NCBI RefSeq assembly: GCF_013391475.1
Contig: NZ_JACBAZ010000012.1
Location: 1 to 64,000, forward strand
Direction of reading: 5' to 3'
Source: Oceaniferula marina
GTDB lineage: Bacteria; Verrucomicrobiota; Verrucomicrobiia; Verrucomicrobiales; Akkermansiaceae
Length of the DNA: 64,000 nt
Within the stretch, counting starts at the first letter, position 1. Every line of letters begins with the position of its first letter. Of the stretch, positions 40,369-47,539 are shown one piece after another. A program made the position numbers and the translations under genes. The notes below the pieces were generated by a model. It was given only the letters and a program-made list of their open reading frames with translations, was not told where the DNA came from and made no database searches.

Positions 40369-40686
40369 TCAACCTTTTGTCGCAGATTGCTTATCCGTTG
40401 TGGACCGCTCAGACACACCCAGAGGTCTGCCCTGATCATCCAGAGTCACCCAGTCGTCACCCTCGCGCATTCTGCGCCACCCGTTGATACCCAAAAGCAA
40501 GGTCAATGCCAGACATGCCAGCGTCGTCTCCATCAGGAAAGGGCTGGTAACCATCGCCAGATAGAGCCGCCCTACTTCTCCTGAGAAACCAGGCAAATAT
40601 GCCGCCGCGGCAATCCCTCCAAGGCAAATGAAGAAAAACACAATGATCGCCATACCGATCGCGATCTGTTTCTTCCGTGAATCCAT
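40369..40686 (-). CDS. 105-aa two-helix membrane protein next to VKOR
   Basis: This small protein has two membrane helices (about 8-31, I-A-I-G-M-A-I-I-V-F-F-F-I-C-L-G-G, and about 52-68, T-L-A-C-L-A-L-T-L-L-L-G) and a soluble Asp/Ser-rich tail. Its stop codon touches the VKOR start codon. I do not recognise the family. The coupling points to an accessory or assembly role for the VKOR protein. Confidence 0.65.
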   Translation of the reverse strand: MDSRKKQIAIGMAIIVFFFICLGGIAAAAYLPGFSGEVGRLYLAMVTSPFLMETTLACLALTLLLGINGWRRMREGDDWVTLDDQGRPLGVSERSTTDKQSATKG

Positions 40687-40816
40687 AACAATGATGACAA
40701 GGTATAATAGGGGTAAACAGGCTGTATTTCAACGCTCCATCCAGAAAATTCGACAGCCGTGGCTGAACCAATGGCTGAAAGCATAAGAAAAACGGAACAA
40801 CAGCAACAGAGGAAAG

Positions 40817-40899
40817 TACCGGGAACAGGGGTCGAACCTGCACGCCCTAGGGGCACCAGATCCTAAATCTGGCGTGTCTACCAATTCCACCATCCCGGC
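40817..40899 (-). tRNA. tRNA-Leu (anticodon TAG)
   Basis: An 83-nt class II tRNA on the minus strand. The acceptor is GCCGGGA/TCCCGGT (first pair G-T), the anticodon arm is CCAGA-TTTAGGA-TCTGG with anticodon TAG, there is a long variable arm (TGCCCCTAGGGCGT), and the T-arm is CAGG-TTCGACC-CCTG. CCA is not encoded. Confidence 0.95.
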
Positions 40900-40989
40900 C
40901 TGACACGCCGCGACTATAGAAATCAACTCCCACTTGGCAACCGTATTTTTATCCGATCTCTATGAAAAATACGTCATGCGCCGCGATGC

Positions 40990-42273
40990 TCACACATTGG
41001 CCAAACTGGCGGCCATTGCCTCCAATGTCCGGTCAATTTCCAGCTCTCCGTGTGCCACGCTGATAAAGCCGGTCTCATAAGGGCTGGGAGCCATATAAAC
41101 TCCCTGCTCGAGCATTGAGGTGAAAAAGCTGCGGAAAGCCGCCTTATCCGCCGTCATCACCGAGTCCAGATCCACAATTTCCTCACCTGTAAAAAACAGG
41201 CAGAACATCGATCCCACACGGTTAAAGCGGTAATCCAGCCCCTTCTCAGCCAACAAAGCCCTCACTCCTTGCTCCAGCCGTGCCCCGAGTTGCTCCAGAC
41301 GTGCGTAACCATCCACACGCTCCATTTCTCGCAGTTGGGCCAAGCCCGCAGCCATCGCAAGAGGGTTACCACTTAAGGTTCCAGCCTGATACACGGGACC
41401 ATCAGGCGCCAGGTAGTCCATGATTTCAGCCTTACCGCCAAAAGCCCCCACCGGCAAACCGCCGCCGATCACCTTCCCCATCGCCGTCAAATCGGGAATC
41501 AGCCCTTCCAGCTCCTGCACGCCTCCTTTGGCCACCCGGAACCCCGTCATCACCTCATCAAAAATAAACACCGAGCCATACTCCGAGGTAAGCTCTCTCA
41601 AACCACGTAAAAAACCCTCCACGGGAAAAATCAACCCGGCATTCGCAGGGTAACTTTCCACAATCACGGCTGCGATTTCATCACCCCATTTTTCAAACAC
41701 CTCACGCAACATCTCCAGATTATTGTACGGAAGTGTGATCGTTTCAGCCGCAAATCCCGCAGGCACCCCCGCCGAATCCGGCTTGCCGTGAGTCAAGGCC
41801 CCCGACCCTGCAGCCACCAACAAACTGTCCACATGCCCATGGTAACATCCGACAAATTTGACCACCTTATCCCGTCCGGTAAACCCTCGGGCCAGACGGA
41901 TTGCACTCATCGTGGCCTCCGTTCCCGAATTCACCATCCTTACCTTTTCCACCGAAGGAACCCAATCGACAATCAACTCTGCCATTTCCACCTCATAAGG
42001 GTTGGGAATACCAAACGACACCCCGGCCGCTGCGGCCTTGGTCACGGCCTCGGTCACGCACTCCGGCGCATGCCCGAGAATCGCCGGCCCCCAGGTCCCA
42101 ACGTAATCAATCAATTCATTGCCATCGACGTCCTCAATCCGGCACCCCTTGGCGCGGTTGACAAAAAACGGCTCACCATCAACATTACGAAAAGCTCTGA
42201 CCGGAGAATTCACTCCTCCCGGAATCACATGCTTGGCTTTCTGAAACAACTGCTTGGATTTATCTGTCTTCAT
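40990..42273 (-). CDS. hemL: Glutamate-1-semialdehyde 2,1-aminomutase
   Basis: This 427-aa PLP/PMP enzyme of the C5 tetrapyrrole pathway converts glutamate-1-semialdehyde to 5-aminolevulinate. Motifs: P-G-G-V-N-S-P-V-R-A-F (17-27), V-N-S-G-T-E-A-T-M-S-A (114-124), F-I-F-D-E-V-M-T-G-F-R (236-246) and the Schiff-base K267 in M-G-K-V-I-G-G-G-L-P-V-G-A. ATG 42273 matches the family start; the frame is open further but without similarity. The divergent neighbour is the selenoprotein candidate. Confidence 0.96.
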   Translation of the reverse strand: MKTDKSKQLFQKAKHVIPGGVNSPVRAFRNVDGEPFFVNRAKGCRIEDVDGNELIDYVGTWGPAILGHAPECVTEAVTKAAAAGVSFGIPNPYEVEMAELIVDWVPSVEKVRMVNSGTEATMSAIRLARGFTGRDKVVKFVGCYHGHVDSLLVAAGSGALTHGKPDSAGVPAGFAAETITLPYNNLEMLREVFEKWGDEIAAVIVESYPANAGLIFPVEGFLRGLRELTSEYGSVFIFDEVMTGFRVAKGGVQELEGLIPDLTAMGKVIGGGLPVGAFGGKAEIMDYLAPDGPVYQAGTLSGNPLAMAAGLAQLREMERVDGYARLEQLGARLEQGVRALLAEKGLDYRFNRVGSMFCLFFTGEEIVDLDSVMTADKAAFRSFFTSMLEQGVYMAPSPYETGFISVAHGELEIDRTLEAMAASLANV

Positions 42274-42447
42274 AGGCAAGGATCTGAGCATGGCCACTCG
42301 AAGCAAAATTGGCAAGCTCTGCAAACAAGAATCACATGCCGGTCCGCTTCCTGAGCAAAGCCTGATATTCAGAAAAAAAACATCCACCCAATCCCACACT
42401 CGACAATCCCCCCGGAATCGATCATCTCTCTGTTAACACCTACCATC

Positions 42448-43131
42448 ATGAACATCCATTCCACCATCACGGCCATCACCCTGGCCCTGACCGTAGCCTC
42501 GGCCCAGGCAAGAACCTGGACCAGCGCCGACGGCGCCAAAACCTTCGAAGGAGAATACGTCAGCCATACCGATCTCTCCGTCACCGTCATCAAAAACGGC
42601 CGTAAAGTAACCTTCAAACAGGATCTCATCTCCGAAGCAGACCGAACCTGGATCAAGGAAGAAGCAAAAAAAGCGGCTGAAGCCACCGAAGAATCCACCA
42701 GCTTGGACGATCAGGTGATCGGCAAAAAAATCAAAGGGAAAACCGTCCGGACCGGCGACAAAAAATTCATCACCGAAGATACCACCAAGGTCCCTCAATA
42801 CTACTTCCTCTATTTTTCAGCCAGCTGGTGAGGCCCCTGTAAAACCCACGCTCCACAGTTGGTGGAGTATTACAACAAAAGCATCGCCGACAACGACAAG
42901 GTGGAATTCCTCCACGTCAGTCAGGATGACAGCCGGCGCGACGCCCTCAACTGGGCTCGCTCAGCCAAATTCCCCTGGCTCACCGTGCTCAGTTCCAAAT
43001 CCAAAACCTCGGGGCTGGCGAAATACGATTCGGGCACTCCCAGCTACATCCTGATCGACAAAGATGGCAACGTCCTCGCCAGCGATGAGAAAAAGTGCAT
43101 CAAAAAAATCAAGGAACTCACCGGTAAATAG
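42448..43131 (+). CDS. Candidate selenoprotein: periplasmic SHD1-thioredoxin (WUGPC) protein with in-frame TGA
   Basis: One reading frame of 227 codons from ATG 42448 to TAG 43129-43131 is interrupted only by TGA at 42829-42831 (codon 128). The order is: signal peptide (MNIHSTITAITLALTVASAQA), an SHD1-like small beta domain (about 22-72, R-T-W-T-S-A-D-G-A-K-T-F-E), a linker, and a tryparedoxin/nucleoredoxin-type thioredoxin fold (Y-F-L-Y-F-S-A-S-W, then TGA, then G-P-C-K-T-H-A-P-Q-L-V-E-Y-Y-N). In this family the motif is W-C-[GP]-P-C; the TGA replaces exactly the first, nucleophilic Cys, leaving resolving C131. Sequence after the TGA keeps family character to the end (G-T-P-S-Y-I-L-I-D-K-D-G-N-V). 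A hairpin with bacterial SECIS geometry follows. Selenocysteine is the best reading; a recent nonsense mutation or sequencing error is the alternative. Confidence 0.8.
42829..42868 (+). promoter_or_regulatory. Selenocysteine TGA with bacterial SECIS-like hairpin
   Basis: TGA (42829-42831) is followed, 19 nt later, by stem CTCCAC (42851-42856) / GTGGAG (42862-42867), extended by a G-T pair at 42850/42868. The loop is AGTTG. The apical loop starts 25 nt after TGA and has G at its second position. Both fit the published bacterial SECIS pattern (loop 16-37 nt from TGA, G among the first two loop bases). The stem also codes conserved residues, so chance cannot be excluded. Confidence 0.65.
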
Positions 43132-43337
43132 CGGCCAGCCGGAAAGCCTCCCGCACCGATCCGCCTTGTCCGAGCCCTCGCCCGGGCACTCCAAACCTCT
43201 GAATCGCACCCCCGTAAAATTCAGATTGAATATTTTTCTTTGCTCCCCCGTCTCACCCGGCACGCGTGCCACGGTGGACATTCCCTGCTGGAGTTTTCGA
43301 CCGAGCGCGCTATCTTAACGTTTATCTCATTAACTCC

Positions 43338-44072
43338 ATGAAACGAGCCACCCTACATCGACTCCTATCAGCCATCGCCGTTCTGGCTTCCCTTGCCCTC
43401 GCATCTCCCAGCTTCGCTGCGCCAAGAAAGTCACTGCTCGATAACGACCCGGAAGTGGTCTACATCAACGAGCACCTCGATCGCACCATCCACCTGATGG
43501 TGGCGCAACCCGCCGCCGCTTATTCTTCGAAAAACGGAGGACGCAAACTCGGAACCTTCCCGGCAAACACCAAAGTCGAACTCCTCGCCATCGGAGGAGA
43601 AAATGCCTACCGGGTCAAAGGCAAAACCAAAAACAGCACCGTCTCAGGCTGGGTGTCTCCAAAGCTCCTCGCATCCAAAGACAAAAACTTCATCGCCAAC
43701 CTGAAGCAACTCTACAAACGTCAGATGACGGTCAAGGAGCTGATCGAAAATCAGGATGTCGCCATCGGTATGACTCTCGATGAAGTTAAGCTGTCTCTGG
43801 GAGAGCCGACTAAAACCGAAGTCAAACAAACCCGCAAGGGCTCATCCGGCAAATGGGAATACATCATCACGGAAGAAGAAAAACACTACCAAACCATCAG
43901 AGATCCACGCACGGGTCGCACCTATCGCCAGGTTACCCATATCACCACCGAGGAACGCGAACGCACCACCCTTGAGTTCGAAGACGACGTGGTCACCTCC
44001 GTCACCCGTAAGCGGGATAACGGTCCAGGGAAGGTCCGCATCATCCCTGTGCCCATCGTCTGGGGCTGGTAA
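43338..44072 (+). CDS. Secreted SH3-like / BamE-like protein
   Basis: This 244-aa exported protein (signal M-K-R-A-T-L-H-R-L-L-S-A-I-A-V-L-A-S-L-A-L-A) has a bacterial SH3-type region at about 50-110 (A-A-A-Y-S-S-K-N-G-G-R-K-L-G, V-S-G-W-V-S-P-K-L-L). After it comes a segment starting I-G-M-T-L-D-E-V-K-L-S-L-G-E-P-T (about 143), which is the SmpA/OmlA/BamE-type motif, and a strand-rich Lys/Arg/Glu end. The exact role is unknown; envelope or peptidoglycan association is likely. It follows the selenoprotein candidate on the same strand after 206 bp, and the fold-back repeat copy 2 begins 2 bp after its stop. Confidence 0.7.
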   Translation: MKRATLHRLLSAIAVLASLALASPSFAAPRKSLLDNDPEVVYINEHLDRTIHLMVAQPAAAYSSKNGGRKLGTFPANTKVELLAIGGENAYRVKGKTKNSTVSGWVSPKLLASKDKNFIANLKQLYKRQMTVKELIENQDVAIGMTLDEVKLSLGEPTKTEVKQTRKGSSGKWEYIITEEEKHYQTIRDPRTGRTYRQVTHITTEERERTTLEFEDDVVTSVTRKRDNGPGKVRIIPVPIVWGW

Positions 44073-44073
44073 A

Positions 44074-44273
44074 ACCAAGTAGTAAAACAGACGGGACGAT
44101 AGCCGAGATGAATGAGTTCTTTGGTAAGGCGCGACGAAGGAATGGTGCGGGCACCATGACTAAGGAGAAACAAAGCCAAAGGAGTCATTCATCCGGAACT
44201 CTCATGGATCACGCAGTGCTTTTCCACATACCTCAACAACGATCAATCGTCTCGTCTGTTTTGCGGAGTGGTA
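44074..44273 (+). repeat. Fold-back repeat, copy 2 (complete)
   Basis: This 200-bp element has imperfect terminal inverted repeats: left ACCAAGTAGTAAAACAGACG... and right, read in reverse complement, ACCACTCCGCAAAACAGACG.... The core AAAACAGACGRGACGAT matches at 16 of 17 positions. An inner arm pair (GATGAATGAGTTCTTTGG / CCAAAGGAGTCATTCATC) and a GGTGC-GG-GCACC hairpin lie inside. It matches copy 1 (13599-13778) with one substitution. It begins directly after a stop codon, in the same orientation relative to the upstream gene as copy 1. It is a MITE-like element or a repeated structured RNA. Confidence 0.88.
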
Positions 44274-44350
44274 TAACACTCCTAGCCCGGCCTTGAGCCC
44301 CCCCCCTTCTACGCGCACATAGCGCACTGGAACAGGGCCAGATGACCGAC

Positions 44351-45016
44351 TCAGCAGCTTGTCCCCTCAAGCAAATGCTTGTCGTATCCGATACCGATAA
44401 GCAGGCGCATCGCCTCATGCACCTCTTCGGGAACATTCTGTTCGATCATATACCCCATCTTGGGATACTCGATAATGCGCTGCAGGTCTCCGACCATGAT
44501 CGCAATCACCTCATCCCTTGGTATTTCCTCATTGCAGTAATGCTCGAAATCGAGCTGCGGGGAGGTCACCTGAACGTCCAATTCCGGCCATTGGGCCCGG
44601 ATTGTTGCATAGGTTCTGCGCTCCATGTATGGTTTCTGCACCGCAATCGCGGTCAGCACCTTGACATCGGATTGGTCCAGCACCTTGCGGGTCAACGATA
44701 CGTTCTCCCCGGTATTGGTGGATAGGTTTTCAATCAAGATCACCTCTTCGGGCACGCCCAGCTCCATCGCGCGCTCGGCAAAGAGATTCGCTTCCGGCTT
44801 TAAAAACACCCCTTCGGTAAAATTACCAAGACCTCCGGACATCACCACCAACGGCGCCATACCCGCATGCCACAACTCCGCGACCCGGTCGGCAACCCTC
44901 AGATCATGGCTGCCGAGAGCCCAGATAATACCGGCCCGCTCCAGATGGTGGCCCATCTGGTGATAATTCCAAATATGCTCTATGGCCTCGCGTTCTGTCA
45001 TATTCATACCCACCAT
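44351..45016 (-). CDS. YdcF/SanA-family DUF218 protein
   Basis: This 221-aa protein has the DUF218 pattern: I-I-W-A-L-G-S-H-D, P-L-V-V-M-S-G-G-L-G-N, E-A-N-L-F-A-E-R-A, I-L-I-E-N-L-S-T-N-T-G-E-N and I-A-V-Q-K-P-Y-M-E-R-R-T. It has no signal peptide, so it is the cytoplasmic YdcF-like type (E. coli YdcF binds S-adenosylmethionine). The ATG at 45016 shares its first base with the stop of the esterase fusion (TAATG), so the two genes are translationally coupled. Confidence 0.85.
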   Translation of the reverse strand: MVGMNMTEREAIEHIWNYHQMGHHLERAGIIWALGSHDLRVADRVAELWHAGMAPLVVMSGGLGNFTEGVFLKPEANLFAERAMELGVPEEVILIENLSTNTGENVSLTRKVLDQSDVKVLTAIAVQKPYMERRTYATIRAQWPELDVQVTSPQLDFEHYCNEEIPRDEVIAIMVGDLQRIIEYPKMGYMIEQNVPEEVHEAMRLLIGIGYDKHLLEGTSC

Positions 45017-47223
45017 TATTCCTGTTTCAATCTTGCTGCGGTCTGTTCCGCAATCACCTTGGCCCCGTCCGCATTCGGATGAATATGGTCGGGAAACAAC
45101 GCCCCCTTCCCTTCGAAGGGAGTCGACATATCGATGGTTTCGACGTGCTCCGCCTTGGCTACTTGCGCGATAGCAGCATTGATCGCATCCACACGGGCAT
45201 CCCCAAAGTACCGCTGCCCCTTGAACAATGGTGCCAACTTATGCCAGATAATTACTCGCGGATGACTGTCCAACTGCTTGTAAGCCTGGATCAGCTCACG
45301 GTAATTGGGAACAAACTCGGCCTTACCGTAGCGCCCCCAATCCATGATGTCATTGATACCCAAATTACAAATCACAATATCGGGTCTGAATTTAAGCGCC
45401 TGGGCGTGCTCGGGCATAAACAAATAAGCCCGCTTACCTTTGCCGCGTTTCGATTTTTTCAGAATGCCACGCCCCGAGTTACCAAAATTGCGAACCTCAT
45501 ACTGATCTCCCAGCAGCTGCTGCAGCTGGGCCGGGTAGCTGTTCTCCTCACGGTTTGCGATCCCGGCTCCAAACGTAATGCTGTCACCGATACAGGCAAC
45601 CCGGATCACCGCTGCCTTTTGTTTGGCCGCCGTATCCGCAGCTCTCTTACTTCCATTCGTATTCATAGTTCCTGATGATTGATCGCCACCACCCAGCTGC
45701 GTCCGAAACGGACTGGCCGGCAAGCCCTCCGCATTCACCAGATTGCAGTCTGGATTGTTGGCCCAAGCGTAACGCAACGAGGCCGGCTTGCGCACCGCAG
45801 CACTGGTAAGTGTAAGATACGCTCCCTGAACATTCGCCTGCGCCGGATGAAAAATCCGATCCTTGCCTGCCAACTCAAAGCCTCGGATACGACCGCCATC
45901 CGACGGCTTCATACCCTGCCCATGCTCAAAATCAAGAATCACTTTACTCCCCTTGACCACACTGCGCCGATAAAGCGGACCGTTGGCCACCAGGTCCTTC
46001 CCATACGCCCCGGCCAAAGCGAGTCGGGCCAACCGCTCACCGACGGGCTTTTTATCCCCCGGATGCACATTGGTCGGATGCCCTACATCAATCGTCACCG
46101 CCATACCGACATGTTTAATCTCACGGCTGGCCTGCAACTGCATCTCTCGAAACTCCGGCCACTGGCGGTTCAATCCCGGCAACTGCACATAATACACCGG
46201 CAGCTCCGGTGCATTCCACGCCTGCCGCCAACTCTTCACCAGAGACTTGAACTTCCGCTTGTTCAAAGCTGCATCCACCGGAGCGCCACCGGCACCATCC
46301 ACCGTGGCATTCGACTCCCCCTGGTACCAGATCACCCCCTTCACTGGCAGGGGTAAATAGCGTGCAATCCCGGCATCCCACAAGTAATGCGGAGCAAAAG
46401 GGTGAGGAGGAGCCTTTGCTTTCAGCTTTGGGTCCGCCAGCCAATGCGTCAAATTCAAAGCCGCCCGTTCCCGGCACCACTGCGGGTAATCCTTGTTTTT
46501 CCACCACTCGTTCAAAAGCGGCTTCAAGACCGAATCCGAAGCCATCACCTCCGGTGAAAGATGAGCCTCAATCGGCGTTCCCCCCACCGCATAGTTCACC
46601 AGACCAATCGGCACGTTCAACTCACGACGCAGCTTTTGACCAAAAAAGTAAGCCACTCCCGAAAACGATGCCGAACTGGCCGGAGCACAGGGCTGCCAGC
46701 CAGAACTCGCATAGTAATTCTCCATCGTCATGTTCTTGAGGAAGTCCACCGCGAATTTTTTGCCCCCTGGATGCAGCGTCCCCCGATGATTCAATAATCG
46801 CAGCCCGGCATCCTCCGAAGCGGCTATCGCCTCCTTCCCTCCCTTGCTTTGCTTGAGCATCCATTGCATATTGGACTGTCCGGTCGCAATCCACACATCC
46901 CCAAGCAACACATCCTTGAGCACCACACTCTCCTGCCCGGAAGAAACCTGCAGCTCCCGCCCATCAGCAGACGCTGGCATGGCCCCCAATGTGACATTCC
47001 AATCTCCCCCGGCATCAGCCACTGTTTCCTTCTCCCGATCCCCAAACTGCACCACCACCTTCTGCCCCGCATCCGCCTGCCCCCAGACCGGGATGACTTT
47101 GCCACGCTGCAACACCATGTGGTCTGAAAACACATCCGCCAATTGCAATTCTGCAAGAGCCGGATGTACCGTACACAACAAGCCCAGCAAACAGAAGAAA
47201 GGACGGCCAAACAACGATTTCAT
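45016..47223 (-). CDS. Sialate O-acetylesterase fused to GDSL/SGNH esterase
   Basis: This 735-aa exported protein has a signal peptide ending H-P-A-L-A. Residues about 25-500 form a sialate 9-O-acetylesterase-like (SASA) region with F-S-D-H-M-V-L-Q-R, catalytic Ser in A-T-G-Q-S-N-M-Q-W (about 116) and V-I-W-Y-Q-G-E-S-N. Residues about 535-735 are a second SGNH hydrolase with nucleophile motif I-G-D-S-I-T-F-G, G-N-S-G-R-G, L-G-I-N-D and the terminal D-H-I-H-P-N. Two esterase units in one chain suggest removal of O-acetyl groups at different positions on one glycan. It fits the mucin/glycosaminoglycan theme of the window. Confidence 0.92.
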   Translation of the reverse strand: MKSLFGRPFFCLLGLLCTVHPALAELQLADVFSDHMVLQRGKVIPVWGQADAGQKVVVQFGDREKETVADAGGDWNVTLGAMPASADGRELQVSSGQESVVLKDVLLGDVWIATGQSNMQWMLKQSKGGKEAIAASEDAGLRLLNHRGTLHPGGKKFAVDFLKNMTMENYYASSGWQPCAPASSASFSGVAYFFGQKLRRELNVPIGLVNYAVGGTPIEAHLSPEVMASDSVLKPLLNEWWKNKDYPQWCRERAALNLTHWLADPKLKAKAPPHPFAPHYLWDAGIARYLPLPVKGVIWYQGESNATVDGAGGAPVDAALNKRKFKSLVKSWRQAWNAPELPVYYVQLPGLNRQWPEFREMQLQASREIKHVGMAVTIDVGHPTNVHPGDKKPVGERLARLALAGAYGKDLVANGPLYRRSVVKGSKVILDFEHGQGMKPSDGGRIRGFELAGKDRIFHPAQANVQGAYLTLTSAAVRKPASLRYAWANNPDCNLVNAEGLPASPFRTQLGGGDQSSGTMNTNGSKRAADTAAKQKAAVIRVACIGDSITFGAGIANREENSYPAQLQQLLGDQYEVRNFGNSGRGILKKSKRGKGKRAYLFMPEHAQALKFRPDIVICNLGINDIMDWGRYGKAEFVPNYRELIQAYKQLDSHPRVIIWHKLAPLFKGQRYFGDARVDAINAAIAQVAKAEHVETIDMSTPFEGKGALFPDHIHPNADGAKVIAEQTAARLKQE

Positions 47224-47539
47224 ACCCCACTATCTACCAGAAAACACCACGCAATCAAACCCAGGACACTGGTATCACAAACCAACCTGATCGACCCAAA
47301 AAAGCCTAACATCACCCTACTTTGCATCATTTTTTCAAGACTATGCATATCTTGCTGTAAAGCCCTTTCGCCTTGCCAACTGACAAGATATAGGGGTATT
47401 ATTTTTAAACACATACAACATATTGTATGCAGAACGCATTCTTTAAAGTCAAAAACAACCTCCGCCACAATATATTGCCCATATCCGGTATTCATACCCA
47501 TCCGAATCATCTGAACCACCATTAACCTACATAAGCACC
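47224..47539. other. 316-bp intergenic region before nrdJ
   Basis: This AT-rich divergent spacer separates the esterase fusion from nrdJ. It holds the dyad at 47412-47429 and a longer-range inverted pair ATATCTTG (47347-47354) / CAAGATAT (47384-47391). No cobalamin riboswitch boxes (GCCACTG or the AAAxxGGGAA-type core) were recognised, and no convincing gene. Confidence 0.7.
47412..47429. promoter_or_regulatory. Operator-like palindrome upstream of nrdJ
   Basis: CATACAA-CATA-TTGTATG is a perfect 7-bp inverted repeat with a 4-bp spacer, 111 bp before the nrdJ start. It is probably a repressor site. It does not match the NrdR box pair well (the ACACWATAT...GTGT pattern is absent). Confidence 0.55.

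Noticed and set aside
42448-43131. Reading the region as two separate genes (127 aa and 90 aa)
   Set aside because: They share one frame, and the thioredoxin fold and its active-site motif run across the TGA. The second piece alone would start after the active site.
44108-44296. A short protein (M-N-E-F-F-G-K-A-R-R-R-N...) coded by both repeat copies
   Set aside because: The frame is the same only because the DNA is nearly identical. The end differs between copies, and the palindromic structure explains the sequence better.
47220-47522. A 100-codon frame on the minus strand between the esterase fusion and nrdJ
   Set aside because: It is Met/Cys-rich without a family, runs across the operator-like dyad and shows no start signal.
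47224-47539. Cobalamin riboswitch before nrdJ
   Set aside because: The conserved boxes could not be found by eye. A covariance-model search would decide.
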